Shown here: positions 51,001-59,561 of the stretch, in pieces
Position numbering within the stretch: position 1 is the first letter of the stretch
Layout: each line of letters begins with the position of its first letter
Assembly: GCA_964563395.1 (NCBI GenBank)
Contig: CAZLWK010000002.1
Coordinates: 1 to 64,000, forward strand
Direction: 5' to 3'
Source: JBEVOS01 sp964563395
GTDB taxonomy: Bacteria; Pseudomonadota; Alphaproteobacteria; Caulobacterales; Aquidulcibacteraceae
Length of the DNA stretch: 64,000 nucleotides
Made by a program: the position numbers and the translations under genes
Notes under the pieces: generated by a model
The model's database searches: none
The model's input: only the letters and a program-made list of their open reading frames with translations
What the model was told of the DNA's origin: nothing

Positions 51001-51365
51001 CCCGCGAGCGCGCGCGCGGCGGCCTTGTCGCCCAGCACGGACAGCGCGTGCGGCGCGGGGCCCACGAAGATCAGGCCCGCCTCGGCGCAGGCGGCGGCGA
51101 AGCGCGCATTCTCGCTCAAGAAGCCATAGCCGGGATGGATCGCATCGGCGCCGAGCGCCTTGGCGGCCGCGATGATCTGCTCGCCGTCGAGATACGCGCC
51201 CGCGCCCACGCCGCTCAGCGCGTGCGCGCGATCGGCCTTGCGCACGTGCGGCGCGAGCGCGTCATCCTCGGCGTGCACCGCGATCGTGGCGAGGCCCAGA
51301 TCGGCGGCGCTGCGCGCGATGCGGATGGCGATCTCGCCGCGATTGGCGATCAGCAGGGTCTTCAT
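48024..51365 (-). CDS. single-chain acyl-CoA carboxylase (BC-biotin-CT fusion)
   Basis: A 1113-residue protein joining the three parts of a biotin-dependent carboxylase. Residues about 1-450 are biotin carboxylase (LLIANRGEIAIRI, KAVAGGGGRGMR, NPRLQVEHTVTE); about 525-600 biotin carrier with EAMKLEH; and about 620-1113 a carboxyltransferase with crotonase-like halves (VLAYDYTVLAGTQGAHNH, VSLSDTPGIMVGP). In most bacteria these are separate chains. Single-chain enzymes of this order are known as long-chain acyl-CoA carboxylases. Substrate here is not determinable. It is flanked by a cytochrome and a methyltransferase gene. Confidence 0.9.
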   Translation of the reverse strand: MKTLLIANRGEIAIRIARSAADLGLATIAVHAEDDALAPHVRKADRAHALSGVGAGAYLDGEQIIAAAKALGADAIHPGYGFLSENARFAAACAEAGLIFVGPAPHALSVLGDKAAARALAGEAGAPMLRGTAGGIDVAAARAFLKEVKGPILLKAVAGGGGRGMRLVRVANELEEAFARCASEARASFGDEALYAEEFFDAARHVEVQIVGDGDEFAHVYDRECSLQRQRQKIVEIAPALFVHEAVREKLFDAALKIARAARYKNLGTIEFLVNARGGADARFVFIEANPRLQVEHTVTEAITGLDLVRLQLEIAAGRTLRELGFDTPPPARGMAIQARINLETMGADGAARPSGGVIAAYEAPSGPGVRVDDAAYAGYRTSARYDALLAKLIVAAPHADFAALCAKAARALAEFRIAGPATNIPFLHALLSDADVRAGGFDTRFIETNAARLIAAPTPPKRFVEPQGQAKGPGARIDASDPLAVLAHGKAESDAAHARHELEEMPAGMEAVRAPMQGTIREVLAGEGASVRAGAPLFILEAMKLEHVIAAPRAGIVRAVHVAPGDAVFEDHALAFIEETDSASASDIRDEAAADLDLIRPDLAELQSRREKTRDAYRKDAVARRRKTKQRTARENVDDLCDPGSFLEYGALAVAARRRRHALEELIETTPADGLIAGFGRVNGAHFDEDAARTAVLAYDYTVLAGTQGAHNHLKMDRLFELAHRWRAPLVFFTEGGGGRPGDTEGAGPVRGFELLGKLSGNAPFVGINSGRCFAGNASVLGCCDVIIATRNSNIGMGGPAMIEGGGLGIYRPEEIGPIDVQMKSGVVDIAVEDEAAGVAAAKNYLSYFQGRLKDWTCADQRLLRSAIPENRLRAYDSRALIRTLLDTDTFLELRPKFGLAMITGFARVEGRPVGIIANNPAHIGGAIDSDAADKAARLMQICEAYDVPIVSLSDTPGIMVGPDVETTGLVRHAARLFVIGANLSVPVLSIVLRKSYGLGALAMTGGSNQTSMYVCAWPTGEFGGMGLEGSVKLGYRNELAAIEDPALRKAKFDDMVAAAYQRGKALAQATTFTIDDVIDPADTRRWIVEGLKAAGTAPRRAEKKLRWIDAW

Positions 51366-51426
51366 GGCTCTCTCGGCGTTTCCTCAACGCCGAGAGAGCA
51401 AGCCGACGGAAGGGAAGGCAAGAGCC

Positions 51427-52065
51427 CTATTCGACCCGCTCGGCCAGCACGCTCAAAGCCAGAAGCCGCGCCCCGTCCCGGTCGGCGCGTTCATCCACCA
51501 GCCGCCAGCCGGAGGCCTTGAGCAGCGCGACGGCTTGGCCGATGCGGTCAAAGCCTTCCGCGGCGCCGGGAAACTCGCTGGGCGTTTGCAGGTGATGGCC
51601 GCGCTGCGTGATGACGAGCCGCCCGCCCGGGCGCAGCACGCGCCCGATCTCGCGCAGCGCGCGCACCGGATCTTCCCACAGCCCGAAGGAATTCACCGCC
51701 AACGCCTTGTCGAACATGCGATCGCGGAACGGCATCAATTCGGGGCCGCATTGCTTGACGAAGGCACGCCCGTCCAGCACGGCGCCGCGAATGGCGTGGG
51801 CCGCCACGCGCGTGGCGGTGCGCGATTTATCGATGCCGACGACGAAGCCTTCGGGCCCCACGGCCCGCACCAGCTTGCGCAGCGCCAGGCCGGGGCCAGA
51901 CCCGATCTCGAGCACGACATCGCCGGGCGCAGGATCGAGCAACGCGACCGCCGCCTGGTTTTGACGGCCATTGAGCAGCGCCATCGCCGCGAGCGCGCCG
52001 CGACCTGCGAGGCCTTGGGGGATATCCCAAACCGGTCCGCATGCTGACGCCGAGGCCGCACCCAT
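51427..52065 (-). CDS. class I SAM-dependent methyltransferase
   Basis: A 212-residue methyltransferase. Motif I is VLEIGSGPGLALRKL (about residue 53), with GIDKSRTATRVA for the acidic strand-2 residue and LRPGGRLVITQRG as motif III. It resembles the UbiE/type 11 group. The start at 52065 follows GGAG; homologous folds begin just before WDIPQG. It is 60 bases upstream of the single-chain carboxylase start and could be in the same transcript. The substrate is unknown. Confidence 0.85.
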   Translation of the reverse strand: MGAASASACGPVWDIPQGLAGRGALAAMALLNGRQNQAAVALLDPAPGDVVLEIGSGPGLALRKLVRAVGPEGFVVGIDKSRTATRVAAHAIRGAVLDGRAFVKQCGPELMPFRDRMFDKALAVNSFGLWEDPVRALREIGRVLRPGGRLVITQRGHHLQTPSEFPGAAEGFDRIGQAVALLKASGWRLVDERADRDGARLLALSVLAERVE

Positions 52066-52162
52066 CGCACTTGCTCCACACCCGGCCGGAGGGCCTATCA
52101 CTTTGGAGATAGGATGCGGATGCGGCGGCTTTTAGATGCAGCGCAGCAATTTCACGCGCAGT

Positions 52163-53044
52163 TTACTGCTGCGCCTGCGCGAGGGTGGTGAGGTCGCGCT
52201 TGGGCAATCCGCTAAGCGCTGGACTTTGCTCCGATTTCGCCACCGCCGCCATCATCGCCTGGAAGCGCATTTCCATGAACGGGCGATATTCGGGGTGGGT
52301 GAAAATGTAGAGGTCGTTGTCCTTGACGGCCTCCACCACCCGCGCGGCGACCGCTTCGGGCGGGATGCCGCCCTCCACCGCCTGGGCGGCCACGCCCGTC
52401 ACCTCAAGCGCGTCCTGGTCCTTGTCGCCGCCATAGGCGCCCTGGCGGTTGCGCCGGCTCTCATGGATGCGGGTGCGCACGAAACCGGGGCATAGAACGC
52501 TAACGCCGATATTCTTCGCCGCGAGCTGATTGGCCCAGCCCTCGCTCATGCCGACGACGGCGAATTTGGTGGCGCAATAAGGCTCCAGCATCGGCGCGCC
52601 GACATGGCCGGCCATCGAGGCGGTGTTGACGAAATGGCCGCCCTCGCCATGGCTTTCCATCAGCGGCGCGAACACTTCCATCCCATAGACGACGCCCTTG
52701 ATGTTAACGTCGAGGATCCAATCCCAGTCGCGCTCGGGCACCTGGCCGATGGGGCCGCCAGCGGCCACGCCGGCATTGTTGCAGACCACATGCACCTTGC
52801 CGAATTTGGAGATCGTCGCGAGCGCGGCGGCGCGCATGGAATCGCGGCTCGCGACATCGGCGACAACGCCCTCGGCGCGGACCTGCTTGTCGCGCAGGGC
52901 CTGCACGGTTTTTTCAAGCAGGTTCGCATCGATGTCGGCGATCATCACATTCATGCCTTCACGGCCGAACGCTTCCGCCATGGCAAGGCCGATGCCGCCC
53001 GCCCCGCCCGTGATGAACGCGGTCTTGCCGCGCAGGTCTTTCAT
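52163..53044 (-). CDS. short-chain dehydrogenase/reductase
   Basis: A classical SDR of 293 residues. The Rossmann motif TGGAGGIG lies at residues 11-18, NNAGVAAGG near 89, the catalytic serine in VNTASMAGHVG, and Tyr/Lys in YCATKFAVV. It would oxidise or reduce a hydroxyl/keto group with NAD(P). The C-terminal extension beyond 250 residues is typical of the group that acts on bulky substrates. GGGAG precedes the ATG at 53044. Followed, in the direction of transcription, by the methyltransferase gene. Confidence 0.9.
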   Translation of the reverse strand: MKDLRGKTAFITGGAGGIGLAMAEAFGREGMNVMIADIDANLLEKTVQALRDKQVRAEGVVADVASRDSMRAAALATISKFGKVHVVCNNAGVAAGGPIGQVPERDWDWILDVNIKGVVYGMEVFAPLMESHGEGGHFVNTASMAGHVGAPMLEPYCATKFAVVGMSEGWANQLAAKNIGVSVLCPGFVRTRIHESRRNRQGAYGGDKDQDALEVTGVAAQAVEGGIPPEAVAARVVEAVKDNDLYIFTHPEYRPFMEMRFQAMMAAVAKSEQSPALSGLPKRDLTTLAQAQQ

Positions 53045-53108
53045 AATCGCGCTCCCTATCCGTCGGCGCGCGCCCATGTTCGCATGGGCGCGCGCGGATT
53101 GGATTTCC

Positions 53109-53888
53109 CTATTGCGGCGCCATCCGGATCGCGCCGTCGAGACGCACCGTTTCGCCGTTGAAATAGGAATTGGTGATCATCTGCAGCGCCAGCGACGCAT
53201 ATTCCGGCGGCTCGCCCAGACGCGCCGGGAACGGCACTTGCGCCTCGAGCTTCTGGCGGAACGGCGAGCCGGGCGGGCCCATCAGCGGCGTGTTGAAGAG
53301 GCCCGGCAGGATCGTGTTGATGCGGATGCCTTCGCGCGCGAGGTCACGCGCGATCGGCAGCGTCATGCCGACGACGCCGCCCTTGGAGGCGGAATAGGCG
53401 GCCTGGCCGATCTGGCCGTCCACCGCCGCCACCGAGCCGGTATTGACGATCGCGCCGCGCTCGCCCGTCGGCAGGGGATCGAGCGTGAGCATGCCGGCCG
53501 CGGATTTGGCGATGCAGCGGAACGTGCCGACCAGATTGATCTGGATGATCATGTTGAAGGCGTCGAGCGGGAAATGCTTGATCTCGCCTTCCTTGGAGCG
53601 CGAGGCGGTGCGGATGGCGTTGCCCGTGCCGGCGCAATTGACGAGGATTCGCTCCTGGCCGTTGGCGGCGCGCGCGGCGGCGAAGCCTGCGTCGACGCTC
53701 GCATCATCGGTGACGTTCACATTGCAATAGAGCGCGCCGGTCTCCTTGGCGGCGGCCTCGCCGCGCTCGGGGTTCAGATCGAACATCGCGCATTTGACGC
53801 CATGCGCCATCAGCGCCTTCACCGTGGCGAGGCCCAGGCCCGAAGCACCGCCCGTCACCACTGCAGAAATCGAAGAATTCAGTTCCAT
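53109..53888 (-). CDS. SDR, 3-hydroxyacyl-CoA dehydrogenase type 2-like
   Basis: A 259-residue SDR resembling 17beta-HSD10/3-hydroxyacyl-CoA dehydrogenase type 2. Features are TGGASGLGLATV, FDLNPERGE, NCAGTGNAIRT, the catalytic serine in NTGSVAAVDG and YSASKGGVVGM. The chosen ATG at 53888 is preceded by GGAGGAG. The family oxidises 3-hydroxyacyl-CoA or steroid substrates, which fits neighbouring acyl-CoA genes. It precedes another SDR gene on the same strand by 64 bases. Confidence 0.9.
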   Translation of the reverse strand: MELNSSISAVVTGGASGLGLATVKALMAHGVKCAMFDLNPERGEAAAKETGALYCNVNVTDDASVDAGFAAARAANGQERILVNCAGTGNAIRTASRSKEGEIKHFPLDAFNMIIQINLVGTFRCIAKSAAGMLTLDPLPTGERGAIVNTGSVAAVDGQIGQAAYSASKGGVVGMTLPIARDLAREGIRINTILPGLFNTPLMGPPGSPFRQKLEAQVPFPARLGEPPEYASLALQMITNSYFNGETVRLDGAIRMAPQ

Positions 53889-54023
53889 CGCTCTCCTCCA
53901 GGCGCCCCGCGCCATGTCGGGCGCACAATACGCAGCGAAAGCGCCCTGTCGACGGCGCCGCAACGCCAATGCGCTCTTGCGCGCCGCTTCCCCGGCCCGA
54001 CACAGTGCGCCGGGGAGATTCTG

Positions 54024-54704
54024 ATGGGGTTTGGACCGCTTTCCTGGGCGCTCGTGGCGCTTAGCTTCGCCGGCGCGCTGGCCTATGGGCTCGTCTTCCT
54101 CGACCGGCCCCGCACCCTCCTACGCGCGGCGGTGAAGACCAGCGCGATCGGGGCGCTGGCGCTCGCCTTCGCTCTGGAGGATCTGAACCCCCTCGTCCTG
54201 GCGCTGGCGTTCTCCGCGCTGGGAGACCTGGCGCTGGCGTTCGACAAGAAATGGACGCTGCCGCTCGGCATCGGCGCCTTCCTGATCGCGCAATTGCTCT
54301 ATCTGGCGATGTTCGTGGGCCTGTGGATCGGGGCGGGGCCGCTGGAGCCGATCTGGCCGCGCACTGCGGGGATGGTCGCGGTCGGCCTTGTCGTCCTCGT
54401 CTATCTGCTGTGGCTCGCGCCCAAGCTGGGGGTTCTGGCGTTCGGCGTGATCCCTTACGCCGCCGCCATCAGCGCCATGGCGATGATGAGCTTCTGGCTG
54501 GATTGGCGGGCCTGGCCGGCCATGCTGGGCGCGGTGCTCTTTCTTGTTTCGGACGGCGTGCTCGCGGCGGAGCTCTTCCGCATGGCGCCCGACGCGCCCG
54601 CGCGCCGCATCACCGCGCCAGTGGTGTGGTGGACCTATGTCGGCGCGCAAGCCTGTTTGGCGATCGGGATCGTGATCGCCGCCGACCTCATTCGCGCCAC
54701 ATGA
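54024..54704 (+). CDS. lysoplasmalogenase family membrane protein (YhhN/TMEM86)
   Basis: A 226-residue polytopic membrane protein with seven or eight hydrophobic segments. Conserved acidic sites of the YhhN family are visible in SALGDLALAF and LFLVSDGVLAAELF. Members hydrolyse the vinyl-ether bond of lysoplasmalogens or play an unknown membrane-lipid role. GGGGAG precedes the ATG. It is divergent from the SDR pair and ends nine bases before the convergent EamA transporter stop. Confidence 0.88.
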   Translation: MGFGPLSWALVALSFAGALAYGLVFLDRPRTLLRAAVKTSAIGALALAFALEDLNPLVLALAFSALGDLALAFDKKWTLPLGIGAFLIAQLLYLAMFVGLWIGAGPLEPIWPRTAGMVAVGLVVLVYLLWLAPKLGVLAFGVIPYAAAISAMAMMSFWLDWRAWPAMLGAVLFLVSDGVLAAELFRMAPDAPARRITAPVVWWTYVGAQACLAIGIVIAADLIRAT

Positions 54705-54713
54705 TCCAAGGCG

Positions 54714-55622
54714 CTATTCATTCACGGGCGGCGGCGGCTTCTTGAGTCGCGCTTCGCGAATGGTGATGAACAAGGTGGAGGCGATGACGACGAGCGCGCC
54801 GAGCATGGTGACGGCGTTGGGTATTTCCTGAAACAAGAGCAGCCCGACGATCAGCGCGAACACCAGACGGGTATAATCGATCGGCGCCATGGCCGCCGCG
54901 TCGCCGAGCGCCATGCCGCGAATATAGCAGGTCTGCGCCATCAGGCTTAAGCCGCCCATGGCGGTGAGCATCAAAAAGTCGGGCCATGTGGGCCAGCGCC
55001 ATTCCAGAAGCGCGCCCGGGATGGCCAGCACCACGCCAAGCGTTGCGGCCCAGGCGATCAGCACCGTCGTCGAATGATCGCGCGTCATCACCTTCATGCC
55101 GAGAATGGTGGCGGCGAACAAGAACGCCGAGCCGAGCGCGGCCAGCGCCGGCAGACCGAACGAAGTTCCAGCGCCGGGCTGCAGCATCAGAAGAACGCCG
55201 GCGAAGCCGACCAGCGTCGCGCCGATGCGATAGGGCCCTACGACCTCGCGCAGCAGCAGCGCCGCCATCGGCACGATCCAGAGCGTGCGCGTGAAGGAAA
55301 GCGCGTTCGCTTCCGCCAATGGCATCTTCTGGATCGAATAGAAGGCGAGGATCATCGCCACCGTGCCCGCCGCGGAACGGAAAAACAAAATGCCCGGCCG
55401 CGTGGTGCGAAACGCGGCGACGGGATCGCGCGCGATCAGCGGCAGCACGAGAAGGAGCGCGCCGAATTGGCGATAGAAGGCCTGCAGCGCCGCGCCGTAG
55501 GACTCGCCCAGGAATTTCACCAAGGTCGTCGCCACGGTGAAGAACAGCGCCGAAGCCAGCATCCAAAGCGCGCCCTGCGTGTTGGCGCTCAGGCCGCGAT
55601 AGGTTTCGCGAAGATCGGTCAT
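54714..55622 (-). CDS. DMT superfamily (EamA) transporter
   Basis: A 302-residue protein with ten predicted hydrophobic helices arranged as two EamA repeats; the first begins GALWMLASALFFTVATTLVK and the second follows LPALAALGSAFLFAATILG. PLAEANALSFTRTLW is a typical EamA segment. It is probably an inner-membrane metabolite exporter. The substrate is unknown, and its C-terminal tail (RLKKPPPPVNE) is polar. Confidence 0.92.
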   Translation of the reverse strand: MTDLRETYRGLSANTQGALWMLASALFFTVATTLVKFLGESYGAALQAFYRQFGALLLVLPLIARDPVAAFRTTRPGILFFRSAAGTVAMILAFYSIQKMPLAEANALSFTRTLWIVPMAALLLREVVGPYRIGATLVGFAGVLLMLQPGAGTSFGLPALAALGSAFLFAATILGMKVMTRDHSTTVLIAWAATLGVVLAIPGALLEWRWPTWPDFLMLTAMGGLSLMAQTCYIRGMALGDAAAMAPIDYTRLVFALIVGLLLFQEIPNAVTMLGALVVIASTLFITIREARLKKPPPPVNE

Positions 55623-55722
55623 GCAAATCCTGGCGCGGCGCGCGCCACGAAAACGGGGGAACGCAAACTATGACGCGGGCGTCAGGCGTGGCAAGGGCGT
55701 CCGCGCCGCGATAGGAATGCGG

Positions 55723-56460
55723 ATGCTTCGACTTCCGCCTTTCGTTCTCGCGTTCGCGCTGTGCGCGTGCGGCCTTGAAGCGCCGCCGCGCGAAAGCCCC
55801 GCGCCCGAGGCGCCGCGCGAAGCGCCCGCGCCGCTCGATATCGTCGCCAATCATGTGGTGGCGCTCGGAGCCGATTGGCGCCTCGATTCAGCGCCGCACA
55901 TGGGGCTGGTGTTCGACCGCCCCGCGCTCGGCGGACCAATCAGCGCGCCTTACGCCGCGCCGCGTCTTTCGGAAACCGGCGCCACCGATATCGCGAGCGG
56001 CCCACTCACGCTGACGCTCACCCCGGCGGCGTGCGAACGCGAAGGCGTCCCATACCCGATGCGCGCGCGTGTGCGCGTGGCGGACGGCGCGGCATTGCAG
56101 GGCTGCGCCTATGCGCGCTGGGACACACACATCGTGGAGCTCATGCCCGCGATCGAGTCCTGTCTTTCCCTGGCGCCGGAAGGCGCGCGAATCCTGCATG
56201 CGGGCGAAGAAGAAAATGGCGGACGCATCCTGGTGCGCCTCATCGCCGAGGCGGCGCAATGGGATTGCCGTGCGCCGCGCGATCCGGGCGCGGGCCCCGC
56301 CGTCATCGCCTCCGCCGATCCGACGCTGCGCATCGCCGGCGCGGGCGATCCGGTTTTCGTGCGCGCGCCAGGCGCCGCCTGCCCCGAAGCCACGGAAGTA
56401 CGCGGGCACGACGGCGCGCTTTTGGGCTGGACCGCGCGCGACGGCGTGTGCGCGCCTTAG
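55723..56460 (+). CDS. lipoprotein with COG3650-like domain
   Basis: A 245-residue predicted lipoprotein with signal LRLPPFVLAFALCAC and a proline/alanine-rich linker. A domain of about 100 residues follows, with LTLTLTPAACEREGVPYPM and ALQGCAY, resembling the uncharacterised COG3650 family, in which two cysteines are conserved. A second 100-residue part contains four more cysteines. ATG at 55717 or 55723; AGGA is better spaced for the latter. It overlaps the convergent gene by four bases. Function unknown. Confidence 0.72.
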   Translation: MLRLPPFVLAFALCACGLEAPPRESPAPEAPREAPAPLDIVANHVVALGADWRLDSAPHMGLVFDRPALGGPISAPYAAPRLSETGATDIASGPLTLTLTPAACEREGVPYPMRARVRVADGAALQGCAYARWDTHIVELMPAIESCLSLAPEGARILHAGEEENGGRILVRLIAEAAQWDCRAPRDPGAGPAVIASADPTLRIAGAGDPVFVRAPGAACPEATEVRGHDGALLGWTARDGVCAP

Positions 56461-56864
56461 ATGCCGAGCCGCGTCAGCACCATCGAGGCGATCAGCACCG
56501 GCATGACCAGCGCTGTCAGACCCGAGGCGACCACACGCGCCGTCTTGATCTTGCGCTTGCCCATGATCGGACGATCGTCGCGCGGGGCCAGCGCCCATTG
56601 GCACATCACGTAGAACACGCCGCAGATCAGCGCGATCGTTGCGCCGCCGAACGCACCGGCGCTAAGCGCGGCGAGCGCCGCCAACAAGCACACCGCCGCG
56701 ACGATGCCATGGCCCGCCTTGATCACGCGCCGCACATGCCGATCGGCGCGCCCTTGATCCATGTCGCGAAACGAGACGGGCGCGACCACGAAGGAGAACA
56801 GCATCGTCCAGCCCAGCGCGATGCCGGCGAGGACGAGCGCGAGCTGCATGGCGAGATCGGTCAT
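56457..56864 (-). CDS. DUF4149-like membrane protein
   Basis: A 135-residue protein with four hydrophobic segments, near residues 5-27, 50-70, 72-92 and 108-130, and a basic loop of PRDDRPIMGKRKIK. The pattern resembles DUF4149 membrane proteins, whose role is unknown. The ATG at 56862-56864 opens the frame; no close functional neighbour. Confidence 0.65.
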   Translation of the reverse strand: MTDLAMQLALVLAGIALGWTMLFSFVVAPVSFRDMDQGRADRHVRRVIKAGHGIVAAVCLLAALAALSAGAFGGATIALICGVFYVMCQWALAPRDDRPIMGKRKIKTARVVASGLTALVMPVLIASMVLTRLGI

Positions 56865-56898
56865 GGCCGCTTGCTACGCCGATTCGTCCGATTCGGCC

Positions 56899-57630
56899 TC
56901 AAAACGGGATGCGCTCGCCGTTCCAGGCGATGAGGCGGCCCGTATCGGCGGGCTCCAGCGCCGCGATCACGTCGATGAGGCGCGCGGCCGCATAATCGGG
57001 CGTGAACAGCGATTCCGGCTTCACGCCGCCCTGGAACGGCTTCGACAAAGCCGTATCCACAGTGCCTGGATGCAGCGCCACGCAGATCGTCTCCCGCCGC
57101 CGCGCGCCGATCTCGATCGCCATCGTGCGCACGATCTGATTGAGCGCGGCCTTCGAGGCGCGATAGCCGTACCAGCCGCCGCTGCGATTATCTTCGATGG
57201 AGCCTACGCGCGCGGAGAGCGCGGCGAACACGGCCTTTCCGGACCGCGCGAGCAGCGGGGCGAAATGCTTGGCCACGAGCGCGGGGCCGATGCTGTTCAA
57301 CAGGAAACTGCGCGCGAGCTTTTCGCCGTCGAGGTCGGCGATGCGCTTTTCGGGTCCGTGCGCGTCGTCGTGCAGAAAGCCGGTGGAGACGATGACGAGC
57401 CGCAGCGGCGCATCGCCGATGCGCGCGGCGGCCTCGGCGATGGTGTCCTCGCGCGTGATGTCGACGACGCCGCGCACGACCTTCTCATACGGCGTCTCGA
57501 ACGCGCCGCGCGCGAAGGCGAACACCTGCGACACCGCCGGATCTTCGGCCAGCGCGCGCACCAAGGCCGCGCCAATGCCGCTGGTGGCGCCGATCACCGC
57601 CGCCGCATAGGGACCGGGAATCGGATTCAT
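56899..57630 (-). CDS. SDR family oxidoreductase (CsgA-like)
   Basis: A 243-residue SDR with GATSGIGAALVRA at residues 13-25, LNSIGPALVAKHF, a catalytic serine in AALSARVGS and YGYRASKAALNQI. The short NNAG motif is replaced by VSTGFLH, as in CsgA/C-factor-like members. Its start overlaps the stop of the upstream DCC gene? No: its ATG (57628-57630) overlaps the stop of the DCC-motif gene by four bases, so the two are co-translated. Substrate unknown. Confidence 0.87.
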   Translation of the reverse strand: MNPIPGPYAAAVIGATSGIGAALVRALAEDPAVSQVFAFARGAFETPYEKVVRGVVDITREDTIAEAAARIGDAPLRLVIVSTGFLHDDAHGPEKRIADLDGEKLARSFLLNSIGPALVAKHFAPLLARSGKAVFAALSARVGSIEDNRSGGWYGYRASKAALNQIVRTMAIEIGARRRETICVALHPGTVDTALSKPFQGGVKPESLFTPDYAAARLIDVIAALEPADTGRLIAWNGERIPF

Positions 57631-57983
57631 CGCGCGCCGGCCCAACGCTGCAGGCGCGGGCGCACGCGCAGATAGGCGCCATAAGCCGCCTCCAGAAGCA
57701 CGAGCAGCGGGCGCCAGCGCGCCATAAGGCCCAAGGGCCGCAGGACCGGTATCGCACGCCACATCGCGGCGAACGCCGCCGCGCCGGAAACGATGTCGCC
57801 ACCCGCTTCCTGCGCGTGAAAGCGGCGCAGAAGCGTCGCCCGATCGATTGGACAGGCCGCGTCACTATAAAGATCGACGAAGCGGATCGCGCCGGCGCGG
57901 TCGAGCGCACGCATCAAGGCGATCTCGCGCGCGCAGAGCGGACAGGCGCTGTCATACCAGACGATGAGCTTTGGTGCGTCCAT
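57627..57983 (-). CDS. DCC-motif thiol-disulfide oxidoreductase family protein (DUF393)
   Basis: A 118-residue protein starting MDAPKLIVWYDSACPLC, with the D-x-x-CPLC pattern of DUF393 proteins, a thioredoxin-like family with a CxxC pair. A second half is helical, with PLGLMARWRPLLVLLEAAY. It is translationally coupled to the downstream SDR gene. The family is thought to be involved in thiol-disulfide reactions, and some members are fused to membrane enzymes. Confidence 0.85.
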   Translation of the reverse strand: MDAPKLIVWYDSACPLCAREIALMRALDRAGAIRFVDLYSDAACPIDRATLLRRFHAQEAGGDIVSGAAAFAAMWRAIPVLRPLGLMARWRPLLVLLEAAYGAYLRVRPRLQRWAGAR

Positions 57984-58036
57984 GCGCACAGAATACGCGC
58001 GAAGCCCCGCTTCGGTTTGCGGCGAAAGCGCGCTCC

Positions 58037-58558
58037 TCACATCACATCGTCGCGCAGGCGCGCCATGATCACGCTGTCGCGCACGCCCAGATGGGTGCGC
58101 CAATTCCCGCGCAGCAGCGCCTCGCGCGCAAAGCCGGCGGCTGCGAACATTTTCAGGCACGCGACGTTTTCGGGATCGACATCGCCGAACATGCGATGAA
58201 GCCCCAGATCGGAAAAGCCATGCCTGGCGACGAGCGCGAGCGCGCGCCGGCCAAGACCGCGCCCCTGCGCGCGCGCGCGCAGAATGATGCCGATTTCGGC
58301 GACCCCGTCGCGCAGCGTGAACAGCGCGATGCGTCCTTCCGCGCGATCGCCGTCCGCGCTGATCGCCCAGATCAGGCACGCTTCATCGGCCAGCATGCGC
58401 GCGATGGCGGCTTCGGTCTTCCCGATATCGTCATGCGCGGGCGCGGACCAGAAATGACGCACCGTCGGATCGCTGTCGGCCTCGAACAGGGCGGGCGCGT
58501 CTGAAAGGTCAAGCGGGCGCAGCACGCAGCCCTCGCCCGTCAAAAGCGGCCCCTTCAC
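58037..58558 (-). CDS. GNAT family N-acetyltransferase (RimJ-like)
   Basis: A 173-residue GNAT enzyme. LRPLDLSDAPALFE opens the fold, and the acetyl-CoA-binding segment is RAQGRGLGRRALALVA (about residues 95-110), followed by LHRMFGDVDPENVACLKMF, typical of RimJ/RimL-like protein acetyltransferases. It begins at GTG 58558, overlapping the upstream SDR stop as GTGA. The substrate cannot be inferred. Confidence 0.87.
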   Translation of the reverse strand: MKGPLLTGEGCVLRPLDLSDAPALFEADSDPTVRHFWSAPAHDDIGKTEAAIARMLADEACLIWAISADGDRAEGRIALFTLRDGVAEIGIILRARAQGRGLGRRALALVARHGFSDLGLHRMFGDVDPENVACLKMFAAAGFAREALLRGNWRTHLGVRDSVIMARLRDDVM

Positions 58559-59490
58559 GCAAATGTCTCGCCGACCACTTTTTCGCTCAGCGCCCAGAGC
58601 GCATCGGCGCGCGCGGGATCGACCGCGTAGGACCGAACGCCCTCGCGCGCGTCGGGATCGTCCAGAATGTCGGCGACATGGCAATCCTCGCAATAGCGCG
58701 CGCCGACCGCATCGCCGGACGCGACGATGCCGGCCCAGACGCTGGTGGCCGCGCCCTGCGGAATTGATTTGAAGGTAAAGGCGGACAGATCCGTCGCCCC
58801 GCCCGTGACCTCTTTCAGCGATTCCGGCGTCATGTGGCGGCCAAGTTCGGTTTGGATCACGCCCGGATGCACGGCCGCGGCGCGCACGCCGCGTTTCTTC
58901 AGGCGCATATCGAGACCCACCGCGCACAGCGCGTTCGCCGTCTTGGAGCGGCCATAGGCCTGAAACGGCGTGAAGGGCGTGCGCTCGAAATTGGGATCGT
59001 CGAGATTGACGTCGGAGAAGCGATGGCCCGAACTGGAGAGGCACACGATGCGTCCGCCATCCTTCACCAGCGGCGCAAGGCGATTGAGCAGCACGAAATG
59101 GCCCAGATGGTTCGTGCCGAATTGCGTCTCGAAGCCATCCTTCGTCTTGCCGAAGGGCGTGGCCATGACGCCCGCATTGGCGATCAGCACGTCGAACTTT
59201 TCATTGCGCGCGACGAGCGCGTCGGCGCAGGCGCGCACGCTGGAAAGATCGGCAAGGTCGCATTGCACGATGGAGAAGCGATCGCCGCCCGCCGCCCGCG
59301 CGGGCGCGGCCGCTTCGTCTGCTTTCGCGAGATCGCGCGCGGCGCCGACCACGCTTGCGCCATGCGCCAAGAGCGCGCGCACCGTTTCAACGCCCAAGCC
59401 GGCGGAGACGCCGGTGACGAAAATGCGCTTACCCGTGAGATCGACGCCCGCAAGCACGTCGTCCGTGGTGGAGGTTGCGCCGAAAGCCAT
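58555..59490 (-). CDS. SDR family oxidoreductase (retinol dehydrogenase-like)
   Basis: A 311-residue SDR resembling retinol dehydrogenase/WWOX-type enzymes. It shows VTGVSAGLGVETVRAL, the NAGVMATPFG loop, FGTNHLGHFVL, the catalytic serine in CLSSSGH and YGRSKTANAL. The ATG at 59490 is preferred over the longer frame to 59562, which runs over the upstream spacer; AAAGG lies upstream. It is co-translated with the GNAT gene. It probably acts on a hydrophobic alcohol or ketone. Confidence 0.88.
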   Translation of the reverse strand: MAFGATSTTDDVLAGVDLTGKRIFVTGVSAGLGVETVRALLAHGASVVGAARDLAKADEAAAPARAAGGDRFSIVQCDLADLSSVRACADALVARNEKFDVLIANAGVMATPFGKTKDGFETQFGTNHLGHFVLLNRLAPLVKDGGRIVCLSSSGHRFSDVNLDDPNFERTPFTPFQAYGRSKTANALCAVGLDMRLKKRGVRAAAVHPGVIQTELGRHMTPESLKEVTGGATDLSAFTFKSIPQGAATSVWAGIVASGDAVGARYCEDCHVADILDDPDAREGVRSYAVDPARADALWALSEKVVGETFA

Positions 59491-59561
59491 TAGATACCTT
59501 TCGTTGGTAAATCTGCGCAACTGACCGATATTCAACGCCCACCCTAAGTGATGAAACGGCA

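Noticed and set aside
49542..51521. A 659-residue plus-strand ORF opposite the single-chain carboxylase
   Set aside because: It is antisense to clear carboxylase motifs, and only the minus strand makes sense.
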